From: Argentina anserina
Taxonomy: Eukaryota; Streptophyta; Magnoliopsida; Rosales; Rosaceae
Direction: 5' to 3'
NCBI RefSeq assembly: GCF_933775445.1
Contig: NC_065872.1
Span: 2,294,001 to 2,358,000, forward strand
Length of the DNA stretch: 64,000 nt
Positions 1-11,546 of the stretch are shown piece after piece. The notes beneath the pieces are model-generated. The model made no database searches. It saw nothing but the letters and a program-made list of their open reading frames with translations, and was not told the DNA's origin. Position 1 is the stretch's first letter, and each line of letters begins with the position of its first letter. The translations under genes were made by a program, and so were the position numbers.

Positions 1-1030
1 CAAATAACCTGTTGATGTATTTAAATCAAAAGAAAGATTTGAGTTATTTCAAAGCTTTGAACTATCATAAGTGAATAATATGTAGGTTAGTATGGAATAG
101 TAATTGTTCCACAATGTATTTACTGCATTCTATCAGAGTTGAAATAAAATCTGCCGTAATGACTCGTGTCATCAAAATCTACGGATTACTTTACGTTACT
201 ATTTTGCATGAGAGCACCCACGAGTAAGAAAAATTTACCGTTATGTATTGCTTGGAAGATTACGCTCATTAGTTGTAATTAGGTTTAGAATTTTTAGAGT
301 AGAGAGGGGCTTTTGAGATCTTTTACCCAAAGAAGCCGGGACGCTCCCAGAAGATTGTTCCCGTGAGAATTCATATAAGAAAACGCCCCGAGGACTTTAC
401 CGTAATTTCTGCCAACATTACTGGCAGTTCATTTACTTCTAGACTTGTCCGATTTGACAAAAACAAACCCCCACTCCCTCGCATCCACGCTCATAAAGTT
501 GGACTCTGCGAATTCAAACCCACTCACAAGCTTACCAACTCCACCCTTAACAACTTCATTAACAATGAAAAATCATAATAATTGAAGTATTACAACTTAT
601 TCTCACTACTCAAGAAGAGAATGCGTTTTGATAAGATGAAGGTGTGAATTAACTTATGAGCCTAGAAAACATTTGAGGATATCATTGACTTTTAACAAAT
701 AAAGTGACAATAGTAGCATTAGAGTTTTGAATCAATCTTTGGATGTAACCTTTTCAGTGTTCAGTAATCTCTTTATTAAGTTATTAGGGAACTTAACATT
801 ATTGTATTTTTGATAAAAGGAAATTGAAACAAAATTGGGGTTAATGGGAATGATGAGTTTGTTCCAAAACTCTATAATGTGAATGGGAATTGTGGAAATT
901 AGAATAAAAAGGAAAGCGAGGAGTGGATTGAGGAAAGAAAAAAATTAAAAGGTGAGAGAATCTGGTGGGCTTTGAGCTGTGATTTAGCTGTCCTATTTTT
1001 ATGTGTCCTATAATCAACTCTCCCTCTTAA

Positions 1031-1036
<6 letters not shown>

Positions 1037-1067
<31 letters not shown>

Positions 1068-1155
1068 TGCTACAAACTACAAACACACATCTCCAAAATC
1101 CCTAGAAAACAGTCCCCACTACTCTCTTACCCATTCTCATTCCCATTCCCATTCC

Positions 1156-1201
<46 letters not shown>
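1037..1201 (+). repeat. (CT)n microsatellites in LRX 5' leader
   Basis: Two pure CT runs, at about 1037-1063 and 1161-1201, lie in the pyrimidine-rich leader 190-350 bp upstream of the LRX start codon. CT-rich 5' leaders are common in highly expressed plant genes. The runs are probably length-polymorphic. Confidence 0.85.
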
Positions 1202-1204
<3 letters not shown>

Positions 1205-1392
1205 CTCCATTCTTCCTCCTCCTCTTCAGATCTCAAGGTGAAATTCAATCCCCATTTCTGCAAGTACCCATTTGCAATCTCAAGCTCAACAAGTACCTAA
1301 AAGGTTTAATTTTCTTTGTGTAGGGTTTTAAGACCAACAAGGAAGGAAGGAAAAAAGGAGTGGGCATAGGGGAGTCAGATGTCTGATGTGAG

Positions 1393-3588
1393 ATGAAGAA
1401 GAAGACCACTCTCTTTGATCTTTCTCTTCTTCTTCTCACTACTGCTTTCTCCTTCGCTTCCACACTCTCCTCCAGCCACATTATCACTCATGGAAGTCTC
1501 ACCGACGCCGAGGCCTCCTACATCAAGCAGCGCCAGCTGCTCTACTACCGCGACGAGTTCGGCGACCGCGGCGAGCTCGTCAAAGTAGACCCTTCTCTCG
1601 TTTTCGAGAACCCTAGACTCCGAAATGCTTACATAGCACTGCAGGCTTGGAAGAAGGCCATTCTCTCCGACCCTTACAATTACACTGTCGACTGGGTCGG
1701 ATCTGATGTGTGCAGCTACACCGGGGTGTTCTGTGCTCCGGCTCCCGACAACAGCTCGATCCGAACCGTCGCCGGCATTGACCTCAACCATGGCGATATT
1801 GCTGGGTACTTGCCGGAGGAGCTTGGGCTGCTTACAGATCTCGCATTGTTCCATATCAACTCCAACAGGTTCTGTGGGACTGTGCCGCATAAATTCCGCA
1901 ACCTGAAGCTGCTTTACGAGCTCGATATCAGTAACAACCGCTTCGCCGGCAAGTTCCCGCAGGTTGTGCTTCACCTCCCGGAGCTCAAGTTCTTGGATCT
2001 GAGGTTTAATGAGTTCGAGGGGACTGTGCCCAAGGAGCTGTTCGACAAGGACTTGGATGCTATTTTCATCAACCACAATCGCTTCAGGTTCGATCTGCCG
2101 GAAAATTTCGGGAACTCGCCGGTTTCCGTTATTGTTCTGGCCAACAACAAGTTCCATGGCTGCATTCCGACGAGCTTGGGCAACATGTCGAACTTGGATG
2201 AGGTTATTATGATGAGCAATGGATTCAGGTCGTGCTTGCCGGAGGAGATTGGGATGCTGAAGAACTTGACGGTGTTCGACGTTAGCTACAACCAGTTCTT
2301 GGGGCCGTTGCCGGACACAATTGGAGGGATGGTGAGCCTCGAGCAGCTAAATGTGGCTCATAACTTGCTGTCTGGGTCGATTCCGCCGGCTATTTGCTCG
2401 TTGCCGAGTTTGGAGAACTTCACTTACTCTTATAACTTCTTCACCGGCGAGCCTCCGGTGTGTCTTGCCTTGCCTGGTTTCGACGACAAGAAGAATTGCT
2501 TGCCGAATAGGCCGGTGCAGAGGTCTCCGGCGCAATGTAAGTCGTTCTTGTCTAAGCCTGTCAACTGCCAATCGTTTGGCTGCAAGTCTTCACCGACACC
2601 ACCAGTTCTTGTTCCTTCGCCTCCAATTCTTACTCCTTCACCTCCGATTGTGACTCCTCCGCCGCCACCTGTCCTATCACCACCGCCTCCATCCCCTTCA
2701 CCTCCTCCTCCACCTGTTTACTCACCACCGCCCCCGCCACCGTCTCCTCCACCACCAGTTTACTCACCTCCTCCACCGCCTCCTCCAGTTTACTCACCAC
2801 CGCCGCCACCATCCCCACCTCCTCCAGTATATTCACCACCGCCCCCACCACCATCCCCACCTCCTCCAGTATACTCACCGCCTCCACCGCCACCTTCTCC
2901 TCCACCACCAGTCTACTCCCCACCACCACCACCACCTCCATCTCCGCCTCCACCGTCACCTCCCCCGCCAGTTTACTTGCCGCCACCCCCTCCACCACCA
3001 GTCTCGCCGCCATATTGTGTCCGTTCCCCACCACCTCCCCCACCAAGTTCACCTCCACCGCCTTCTCCATTAAGTTCTCCACCTCCACCAATTCCTTACA
3101 TGTACTACTCACCACCGCCTCCTTCACATTCACCTCCGCCTCCACATTCGCCTCCTTCACATTATCCTTATTCATCACCTCCACCTCCACCTGTCCATTC
3201 ACCACCTCCCCCTTCCCCACCGCCTTGTATAGAACCTCCTCCACCACCACCACCTCCTTGCGTTGAATTACCCCCTCCGCCGCCACCACCATCGCCGCCA
3301 CCATGTCCTGAGTCCTCCCCTCCACCTCCACCGCCCTACCATCACAAACCACCACCATCTCCATCACCACCACCATCCCCAGTGTACGAGTCCCCTCCCC
3401 CACCTGCAGTCCACCACCATTCACCACCGCCGCCGGTTGTTCAGTACAGCTCTCCACCACCACCAAATTCACCTCCTCCATATATTTATGCAAGCCCGCC
3501 GCCGCCTCCCACTCCTGTATATGAGGGCCCATTGCCGCCAATCTTTGGAGTTTCATACGCGTCTCCCCCGCCGCCACCCTTCTATTGA
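1393..3588 (+). CDS. LRX: Leucine-rich repeat extensin (LRX3/LRX4-like)
   Basis: Intronless 731-aa chimeric cell-wall protein. Residues 1 to about 23 form a signal peptide with a basic start and a Leu/Phe-rich core. Residues 30-120 are the conserved N-terminal region. Residues about 120-370 carry around ten LRRs of the plant extracellular type (GYLPEELGLL, GTVPHKF, GPLPDTIGGM, GSIPPAICSL). A Cys-rich hinge follows (CKSFLSKPVNCQSFGC). From about residue 397 the C-terminal 330 residues are an extensin domain of SPPPP and VYSPPPPPP repeats, for Hyp-O-glycosylation and Tyr cross-linking into the wall. Family knowledge: LRX proteins bind RALF peptides and act with FERONIA-type kinases in wall-integrity sensing. 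The length matches vegetative Arabidopsis LRX3-5. The ATG at 1393 is followed directly by the signal peptide. An in-frame TGA ends the gene after PPPPPFY. Which LRX orthologue it is cannot be settled by eye. Confidence 0.95.
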   Translation: MKKKTTLFDLSLLLLTTAFSFASTLSSSHIITHGSLTDAEASYIKQRQLLYYRDEFGDRGELVKVDPSLVFENPRLRNAYIALQAWKKAILSDPYNYTVDWVGSDVCSYTGVFCAPAPDNSSIRTVAGIDLNHGDIAGYLPEELGLLTDLALFHINSNRFCGTVPHKFRNLKLLYELDISNNRFAGKFPQVVLHLPELKFLDLRFNEFEGTVPKELFDKDLDAIFINHNRFRFDLPENFGNSPVSVIVLANNKFHGCIPTSLGNMSNLDEVIMMSNGFRSCLPEEIGMLKNLTVFDVSYNQFLGPLPDTIGGMVSLEQLNVAHNLLSGSIPPAICSLPSLENFTYSYNFFTGEPPVCLALPGFDDKKNCLPNRPVQRSPAQCKSFLSKPVNCQSFGCKSSPTPPVLVPSPPILTPSPPIVTPPPPPVLSPPPPSPSPPPPPVYSPPPPPPSPPPPVYSPPPPPPPVYSPPPPPSPPPPVYSPPPPPPSPPPPVYSPPPPPPSPPPPVYSPPPPPPPSPPPPSPPPPVYLPPPPPPPVSPPYCVRSPPPPPPSSPPPPSPLSSPPPPIPYMYYSPPPPSHSPPPPHSPPSHYPYSSPPPPPVHSPPPPSPPPCIEPPPPPPPPCVELPPPPPPPSPPPCPESSPPPPPPYHHKPPPSPSPPPSPVYESPPPPAVHHHSPPPPVVQYSSPPPPNSPPPYIYASPPPPPTPVYEGPLPPIFGVSYASPPPPPFY

Positions 3589-6500
3589 TTCTTTTACTCC
3601 TTTCTAACCTTTGCTGGAGCACCAACAAGCTCGAAGGTCGTTGTCATTTTTTCTCTTTTGGGCAATTCTCGTCGCTCATTTGGAGAATAAACTTGGAAAA
3701 TCAAAACACTGTAATTGAGATTGCATGCAATTCTGGAGTCATCATCATCGGCGACAACAAATGTCTCAGGAAGAAAAGAACCAAAAAAAGAAGAAGAGGG
3801 TGAAAGCATAGACATGAATATCACTATAGATTGAGAGAGGTAAGAGGAGAAAGCCTCTCCCATATTTATTTGAATTGTTATGGATATTTTGAGGTCGTGA
3901 AATAAAAATGGCAGACAAAAGAGTAGGTTGCAGAGAATGTTGTATGTATAGAGGGATGCATGAATTCGGGCTACAAACACAGCAGCACCGCCTTCTGCCT
4001 CTGCTGCTGATTTGTGGTTTTAGGGTTTTTATTGTTATTGTCTCAATTATATCATACTTTTGTTTCTTCTCTTTTTTCAAATTCTATAGTATAATCACGA
4101 ACACTTTACTTGTATTAAGTTTCAGAGTTTCATAGTTCTCATCTTTTCAGTTCCTGCTTTCTATTATTTGATTGAAATTGCATTTGTCCAGAATTTATAT
4201 GTTCTTATTCGACCTTTCTCCATCTTGTTGAAATCCCCAGAAAGTAGGGTTTCAGGAATTTCCTTTTGTTTAGAAAACATTGGTTGTTTAGGTTGATCGA
4301 TCAATCACAAGACGAATGTTCTGTGTCAATGAAATTGTTAGATTGATGGGGAATCCATGTGCATTGCAGCAATGGAGTTTGAGAAAATGACTCACACAGA
4401 CGCAGATAAGCTAGATTGTTGATTCTGTCCATTGAAAACACAGCTAAGCTCCATTTTATTCATCATATTGTTGATGTTGTCTAGGTGATAGATAGACGAG
4501 TCATTAGGTTGTTTGGGTCCCTAATTTTCGATCGAGACTCCAGGTCCCAATTGGCAATCGACATCTCCGTAGGACCTGAAATTCCGAGTAGTGAATATAG
4601 AAGGTGCTGGTGGCTGGAGCTACCTTGAATTTCTCATCTGAGCCCTTTGCATTAGATTAGTATTGCTTGGGATTATCATCATCATCATCATCATCATCAT
4701 CATTCTTCATGTGCAGCCCCCTCTAGGTTATCAAATGTATGGATTCGAAGTTTCGAATTCAAATCCTGTTTGCTTCAACCTTACACTACTTCTCCTATTG
4801 GGGATTTTGAAATCCCCCAGAACTCGTGCTTACCTCGAACTAAATCATCATGAAGGGTGTTTGTCGTTGACTCTTGTCATTCCACCTCCATAATGCCATT
4901 TCCTTTACTATGCAGATCGTGCTCTTTTTTCTGGGTTTAGATTCTTCGGTGATGTAGATGTTCTTCATGGCTAGATTGATTGAAATGGAGCAATTACTTT
5001 CCGGATAGTCCCCTCTTGTCTCTCTGGCCATCTTAGTGGCTCCCAGAGTCACAGGTTTAGGGTGAACAAGTGAAGCCATTTAATATCACCAAGCTTTTCT
5101 GCATCATCACCCACCATATACACATCCAATCTGCTTGCTTTCAACTGTGGGCAGATTCACCATTGTACCAGTGCTGCATCATCTCCACCGTCCATTCCTT
5201 TGAATTCGATCACATGTAATTGTTACAGGATTGAGAGGGTGACATTGTTTGCCAAAATTCTGTGTGCTGTTGTAATCTGTTCCACAACCGACTAGCTTTC
5301 ACTGCTGCCCTAAGACTTTAAGGGCCTTGCATACCCAAATCAAGTGAAGCTCATTACTCTTATAAAGTACCCACCCACCTCTAATGAAGGGCACTCGAAT
5401 TCAGCTACTGAGAACTTCCTTCCGTATACATTCTGCCATTGTTGGTGAAAATGACGCCCAACACTAGACAGTCGTTAAGTCGTTTTCCGATTTGCTTGTA
5501 CATTTCGGGGAAAGTTGCTAGACAAAACCACAATCTTCTTGGGCCGATCTCTCTATATCTATTGATATGTCAGTTGCTAATTTCAATATTCAGTACCAAA
5601 TCATCTGTGACCCTAACCTCCGCAAGTAACCGAACATATAATCTCACCAAGAGCCAAAACTCAAGAACGAAAGCCAACAAATGTAGCATCTCCAATCAGG
5701 CATGTCTTCAAGTTCGTATAGCTGGATACAATCAAATTTGCATTATATACAATGTGTGTGTGTGTGTGTTTTTCTCGAAGAGAAACCTACCTATTACACT
5801 AGAAATATAAGATCATAATTTTCTTTGTTGAAATTGTCATTTTCTACTGTGGAAAACAAGAGAAAGCCATCAAGGAAGGGATAGTGAAGGGTTTTAAATG
5901 GAAATGGGGCCTGAGAAGATAATCTCCCACATGGGATGTTAGCGCTTTTCCACATCAACAATTGGCAAAGCTTCACATTGTGAATGTAACAAGTTGGTTG
6001 ACTAGTTTTCATTACCTGAAATAGAACATAACTCCCATTTTAATATGGCCAGCCTGTGATTAGGTCAACATATTAACTCACCAAATTTATGCTCATTATG
6101 CTATATGTTTTCGACCAATCACCATTAGCACCAATAGTTATAGGTCACTAAACCGATATTATTCGGTCTAGGCGTATTAGTCTTTCTTGTGTAAATGACA
6201 TATCGTGAATTCAGCTAATGAAAATACCATCTATTTAAAAAGAAAAAACGGCCTACCAAACATAACCCTAAACATTTTAGAATTTAGGAAAAAATATTAT
6301 ATGTACCCGGATCCCGGTACAAAGTTTATGTGATGTAACTTTTTAATGTTATCAGTCTATTTTTTACTTTTTTATTTCTGATTAATTACTTATATTTAAA
6401 AAAAATTTTCCAATTTCAACGTGTGCATATTTATGACACCATGAAATAATATAATTAATTAGGTATACGAGTGTTTTAAATACATGAAATAATTACATGA

Positions 6501-7834
6501 GCTCCATAATGTGCTTCATGCTTTAAGCCCTTTCTGGTTTTCATTAATAAAAAAGGGGGGAAAGGGTAGCCAAAGAGAAAGTAAAAGAGCAACATGGAAG
6601 CCATGAATTGCTATATGTATAAAAGATTCAATTGGCTTTTTGAAAAGGGCATTTGGCAAGCTATGAAGAAATGGCCGGCAATTCTAAACCAGTTCATGGT
6701 GGTTTATGTGCTTAATAATAATGGGGATACTTGATTAGTTTTGAACCAGAAGAACCCCTCCATATAAAAATGTCCAACGGAATCAGATAATACATTTGTT
6801 TTTGGAGTGCAGGCTTTGGGGTTATTAATGTATCTTGGTATTCAAGAATGGATTCAATAATTTATAATTGTGTGTTGCAGATATCATATGCCCTTTTCCA
6901 GGGAGATGGTCTAAAGTTCAGACATTATATATACGTTGCTGTACGTTAGAAAAATGGCCTTCTATTATTTCATAGACTCCTGCCACCACTCCACCAGTGC
7001 CACCATGCTTTGCTTGCCCAACTTGCTTGCTACCGAGCTGGCTGTAATTCTTATGTACAAGGTTTGTTGAACTTTCGATCATGGCTGTACTCTTCTTTCC
7101 CTGACTCAATTGTCTCGAAACTTCACACTAATGTGTGCAAAGAGCGGAGAATCAACCCGATTTGAACTACAAAGTTACTAAGAACATACTGTTTTTGATA
7201 TTAAGATAAGCATGGTCAAATAATAATGTAACAAATTATATCAGAATTCCGAAATTAAGCTTGATATGATTAATCTGTTGTAGGAACTAAAAAGAAATTA
7301 AGTTGAGACGGTTCAAGAGAACCCCGTTCGAAGCCAACCACATGCGACTCAAATATAGCCAATAGCTATACTGCTCACTCCAGAAGATGATGTTGGGAAT
7401 CTTCGGGCTCCCAAATTTTCAGATTTTGGGCCTTCAGCACAGGTCCAGTGACCTTGTAGTAGCACCCACCTATATTGGAGATCTTTTGTTTTTGGTTACA
7501 AACTACATTTGAGATCTTTACGAACCTGCCTAATTGGAATCTGTTATATAAAAACTTAAGTTAATAATGACGGCCGATTGACGTGATACAATTCCCTATA
7601 TCTGCTGTGCCTGAAGTTTTGATCGGATTGTGTGATTTGGCGTATTCTCACTCTTGTTCCTGAAATCATACCGCCTGCTAATTACTTCACGTCAGTAATT
7701 TTTGACATGTTTCATCTCGAGTTAAAATTTTGCAGCAAATAAACTAGCTCATTACCCTTTTCATGTTTTCAGTGTTTCACACTTCGACTAATTGACTTCT
7801 CAGCTGAGAAGGGGGTCTACTTCACAAGTCTCAT
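3589..7834. other. Gene-free intergenic DNA with short SSRs
   Basis: No ORF here has recognisable protein similarity or exon-like structure. The first few hundred bases are presumably the LRX 3' UTR. Visible items are an (ATC)n run at about 4674-4703, a (TG)n run at about 5753-5769, and AT-rich DNA at 6280-6480. The longest open frame (5439-5810) has no domain-like composition. Confidence 0.6.
4674..4703 (+). repeat. (ATC)n microsatellite
   Basis: About ten uninterrupted ATC/TCA units in non-coding DNA. It translates as a poly-Ile run in a spurious ORF. Confidence 0.9.
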
Positions 7835-8267
7835 GGTAAAACCGGAAGAAAATCTGCTGTCTCCATTTCCCTATTCCCTTCTCTGTCCCCCTATTAGAAT
7901 TTGACCTGTGGCATTTCTTGCCTACTCATCTTAACAGCCACTAACCATAGAATTTACGTATAGCTAACTATGGTTTGATTGTCTTATATTTTAATATTTG
8001 TAATTTAATTAAATTTTGTTCCTTGCGTCAACCATCATATTCAAACACAATCTGGGTTTTTTTTTCTTTGCATAATCACGTAATCAAAAGACTAAACTTT
8101 CTAATCATGTAATTCAATTCACATATGTAGCTCATCCCATCTTTCGTTGAAACAACATCTTCGACCTTGATCTTTAGAACCCATTTAGGGTTTCCAATTC
8201 CCTTCCTCATCGATCTCCACTTTCCCTGCCTGAGTTCCCCGGCGAAAACTCAATTTTCTAAACACTA

Positions 8268-8515
8268 GGATCTCTTGGAAGAAGACTTAGAAGCCCAGAT
8301 GTTCAAGGATCTGCTGCTGAATAAAGATGACCAGGTGCTGCAAATTAAAGACAAGAACGATAAGGTTGATGGAAAGAAAAAAAAAACCACAACACTGGGT
8401 TGAGAGAGGCATCAAGAGTTTCTTTAGGAGATTTTAGGTTTTTTGAGAGTGCCAAGGTTGATGTGATTAAGGTTGTAATGGAGGATGAGATGATGACAGA
8501 TGAGTACGTGTGACT
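8268..8515 (+). pseudogene. Possible captured gene fragment inside the MULE
   Basis: Two open segments follow each other in different frames. The first reads DLLEEDLEAQMFKDLLLNKD and continues as a charged, coiled-coil-like stretch to about 8390. After an A-run, the second (about 8402-8515) reads LREASRVSLGDFRFFESAKV and then an acidic tail to TGA. A TAG acceptor-like site precedes the first. Composition is protein-like and unlike the surrounding AT-rich DNA, as expected for a Pack-MULE that has captured host exons. I do not recognise the parent gene, and a chance ORF is not excluded. Confidence 0.35.
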
Positions 8516-8538
8516 ATCTCTTATCAATGCATATATGC

Positions 8539-9179
8539 TATGTAGCACGGACACGGACACGAGTGTCCGTATTGGACACGATTCGATACGTAGACACGGC
8601 ATATAAATTTTTTTTTGGACACGGACACGTGGTGGACACGTCAATTAAAATTATTTTAATATATATATATTTATTAAAAAAATAATTTAAAAATTTGAAA
8701 GTATTTAGATGTGTATATATATTAAAGTGTGCATAAATATAACAAAAACTGAATCTGTTGGAATGGTTGAGGATTTGTTGGATCATTTGGATGACCAAGG
8801 TTCGAATCCCACCACAAGCATTTTTATTTTTATCATGAGTTTATCTCCTTATATATATTAAAGTGTGCATAAATATAACAAAAACTGAATCTGTTGGAAT
8901 GGTTGAGGAGTTGTTGGGTGCCTTGGATGACCAAGGTTCGATTCTCACCATAAGCACTTTCAATTTTATTATGAGTTGGTGCGTGTCCGCGTGTCCAATT
9001 TGGATACTCGCGTGTCCAATTCGGACACTCGCGTGTCCAATTCGGACACTCGCGTGTCCGAGTCGTGTCCAAATTGAGTTCGCGTGTCCGAGCGTGTCCA
9101 AGCGTGTCCGAGCGTGTCCGTGTCCGTGTCCGTGTCGGACACGCAATACGGACCCTTGGCCGCGTGTCCGTGCTTCATA
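8539..9179. mobile_element. Nested GTGTCC-rich repeat with inverted ends
   Basis: Both ends carry the inverted motif TATG(T/A)AGCACGGACAC and are bounded on both sides by the 10-bp sequence GCATATATGC (8529-8538 and 9180-9189). That sequence is itself palindromic, so TSD and TIR cannot be separated exactly. An 8-bp duplication, as for hAT elements, would fit. Near both ends GTGTCC/GGACAC words are dense. On the right, three 21-bp units starting CGCGTGTCCAATT (8988-9050) are tandemly repeated. No transposase is present. Confidence 0.65.
8715..8976 (+). repeat. Tandem ~126-bp duplication with Pol III-like boxes
   Basis: Two direct copies (about 8715-8841 and 8851-8976, offset 136 bp) share a stretch starting ATTAAAGTGTGCATAAATAT. 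Each contains TGGAATGGTTGAGG, resembling a tRNA A box, and about 40 bp later GGTTCGAATCC (first copy, 8799-8809) or GGTTCGATTCT (second copy), resembling a B box. This suggests a tRNA-derived SINE fragment duplicated inside the nested element. Transcription is not shown. Confidence 0.55.
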
Positions 9180-9940
9180 GCATATATGCAACTATGCAAG
9201 TAACGAACATAATTGAGCTTTATCTTTTTTCTGGGTTTCTAAGTCCTTTTATCAAAGATCATCTCTATTGAGTTAAAAAGAATTTTTTTCTATTTATTAT
9301 ATCGTTAATCATGGTTCATTTTGGTGGATGGCTGGTTAATGGTTGTTAAGATGAGTAGGCAAGAAATGCCACAGGTCAAATTCTAATAGAGGAACAGAGA
9401 AGGGGATAGGGAAATGGAGACAGCAGATTTTCTTCCGGTAAAACCAACTTTGTTTCTTATTGTTAACTTGTTTTATCACACCTTTAGTTTTAGATTTCTC
9501 ATACAGTAATTAAAACACAATAAAACATCTACGTGATTTACGCCGATGGCCCCTAAAAACCTTATCCAAATTCACATCAATTCTCTGGTGAAAGGAAACA
9601 AAGGTAAAAAGTGAAATTTGGTTAAATTATACCAAAGGATTTTCAACGTTGATTGAGGAACTTGTGACGCTGCCACGTGCATGCACGACTCCAAATTAAT
9701 AAACAAAAACTGGAAAACGGGAAAAGAGTCAAAAGACCACGTCACAGTCAAAAACTGCTTCAAAGATTCCTTCCCTTAATTTGTTTCTTTCTCTTTTCTT
9801 TTTATTTCTTTCTCATTCTCCTTTCCTAATTTCCTTTTTTTCTTTTCCCAAATAAAGTAAAAAAAGATGTGAGGTCTTTCTAGTTCTTGTATATGGAGCT
9901 CCGCCGAAATGGAGAAAAAGGGAATGTCCATCAATTTTGT

Positions 9941-10587
9941 TAAGGGTGTGCATTTCTTACCGAAAATGCGGTATCGTACTGGTTTAACTAGATAATTGAC
10001 CGTATCATTTTACGTGGACTGAATTAAGATTGTGAAAATAACAAACTATTATAACTTGATTGAATTAGATATTTCCCAAATCGGATAAAACCAAACCGCA
10101 CCGGTTTAAAATAAATTATTATTTTTATTATATATTTAACAATAACATGATAATATAATAATATACCAATATCCTAATAGTAACATAACATTATCTATGA
10201 GACTCTAAGCCGCAAGATTGCCAAGATTTATTCTAAATTGACTAAATTATATCTCTTTTTACCGCTTCGTTTTTCTTTCTCTTTTTACTTTTATCTCGTA
10301 GTATATTTCAAGACTTAAGAGACATTATTATGTAGTATTGTTTAAAGATTTGTGCATTCAAACGTGTTAGTATTTTAGTTTATAATATTATTCAGAGATT
10401 TGATGATTTTATTTATTTCAATTTGATATGTGGAAACAAATGGTTTATTCGAAACCGCATTGAAAATGTGGTTTACCGGATAAACGGTTTGACCAATACT
10501 AGATTTGGTTTGCAAAATGATCAAACGGTTTAAAGTGAGTTAGATTAGATTTTGCCTCCAACCCGCACCGCACCGAGCACACCCCTA
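9941..10587. mobile_element. hAT-like non-autonomous element (647 bp)
   Basis: Ends are TAAGGGTGTGC (left) and GCACACCCCTA (right), near-perfect inverted repeats of the TAGGGGTGTGC type. They are flanked by an 8-bp direct repeat with one mismatch, AATTTTGT at 9933-9940 and AATTCTGT at 10588-10595. The interior is rich in imperfect ACCGGTTT/AAACCGCA words. The 8-bp duplication points to the hAT superfamily. No coding capacity is seen. Confidence 0.8.
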
Positions 10588-10595
10588 AATTCTGT

Positions 10596-11390
10596 TATGT
10601 ATTATTGATCGTTGAATTTAGAATATGTTAATTTCTAATTTTTGTAATTTCGTTGTTGGCGAAAATTATCTTAGATTTTTTCACTCTGATTTTGGAGTAT
10701 ACCAATAGTTGGTTAAAATGTCAGGAATGTATGAGTAAAATAAAAGTTACAGCTGATGAACTACCGTCTAACTACAAAAGCTAGATCTCATCATAGGCAT
10801 AACTAGAAGGATGCATAAGACATCATCAAAGGGCTTAAGTAAAAGCATCATTGTGTTAGGCATGATTGGAGTTAATCTATGGCGTGAGACAACATAATCG
10901 ATGATTATTGAGTGCACTTGCCTAACACCAATCAGTAGAGAGGTACCAACTTTTTAAATTATTTTTCTTTCAAAAATACCAACGTTATAGATTTATTATT
11001 TTTGTTCATTCGACTTTGACGATTAATTCAAATAGACAGAGACATTAATAATATAACAAATCAGACATGAAATTTGTCGACTTATATATCATGTGAGGAA
11101 TGTTATTTTCGAATAAGTTCAAAGAAAATTCATTTCGAAAATGACTTCATCGAGGTTCACCTTTCTCATTGCGTTATAATTTGTGGTACGTAACAGAGTT
11201 CGATAAAGAGTAAGCAGATGGCGTAAGTATCTTGAAAGAAACGACTGAGAAGCCAAGACAGTGAGGCTTACGGCGGGAAAAAGAAAGAAAAAGAAGACAA
11301 GCCAAAGCAATCAAAGCCCTCCTCTGCAAAGCAACCTCTATCTAGCTCCTCTCTTTCTTCTTCTTCTCTCTGTTCCTAAATAAAACCAGA
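10596..11390. other. Intergenic DNA and Serinc promoter region
   Basis: No gene is supported. The last part (11300-11546) becomes CT-rich and is likely promoter and first untranslated exon of the downstream Serinc gene; a TATA-like AAATAAAA lies at about 11378. Confidence 0.4.
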
Positions 11391-11546
11391 AGACGAATCT
11401 CACTCTCTCTCTAGTTTCTCTCACAGATACTTCAAAAGGGTGAGAGGGAAATTCGATCTCCGAGCACCCCAACCTAGCTAGTAGCTACTGGTCGATCACT
11501 ATCTACATTACCGTATTTCAGATTTGCTCCACACTTTCATTATCAG

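Larger units (their letters stand above)
7844..9436. mobile_element. Mutator-like element (non-autonomous MULE, 1593 bp)
   Basis: Long terminal inverted repeats of about 104 bp (7844-7947 and 9333-9436) begin GGAAGAAAATCTGCTGTCTC on each strand and differ at only about five positions. They are flanked by a perfect 9-bp target site duplication, GGTAAAACC, at 7835-7843 and 9437-9445. Long TIRs with a 9-bp duplication are diagnostic of Mutator-like transposons. No transposase ORF is present, so it is non-autonomous. Its interior holds an exon-like coding fragment (about 8268-8515) and a second, nested repeat (8539-9179). High TIR identity suggests a fairly recent insertion. Confidence 0.92.

Noticed and set aside
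363..578. 71-codon open frame near the left edge
   Set aside because: No recognisable motif, no splice partners, unbiased composition.
1375..2157. 260-codon minus-strand frame across the LRR part of LRX
   Set aside because: Shadow of the GC-rich LRX gene, with no domain or start context.
2630..3628. 332-codon open frame antisense to the extensin repeats
   Set aside because: It is the mirror of Pro-rich codons (CCN) read as Gly/Val/Glu-rich nonsense. Low-complexity repeats keep the opposite strand open by chance.
5439..5810. 123-codon frame in the intergenic region
   Set aside because: It contains a TG microsatellite and no protein-like domain. Likely chance.
8988..9120. CRISPR-like spaced repeats
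   Set aside because: The 21-bp units are directly contiguous without spacers and belong to a plant transposon.
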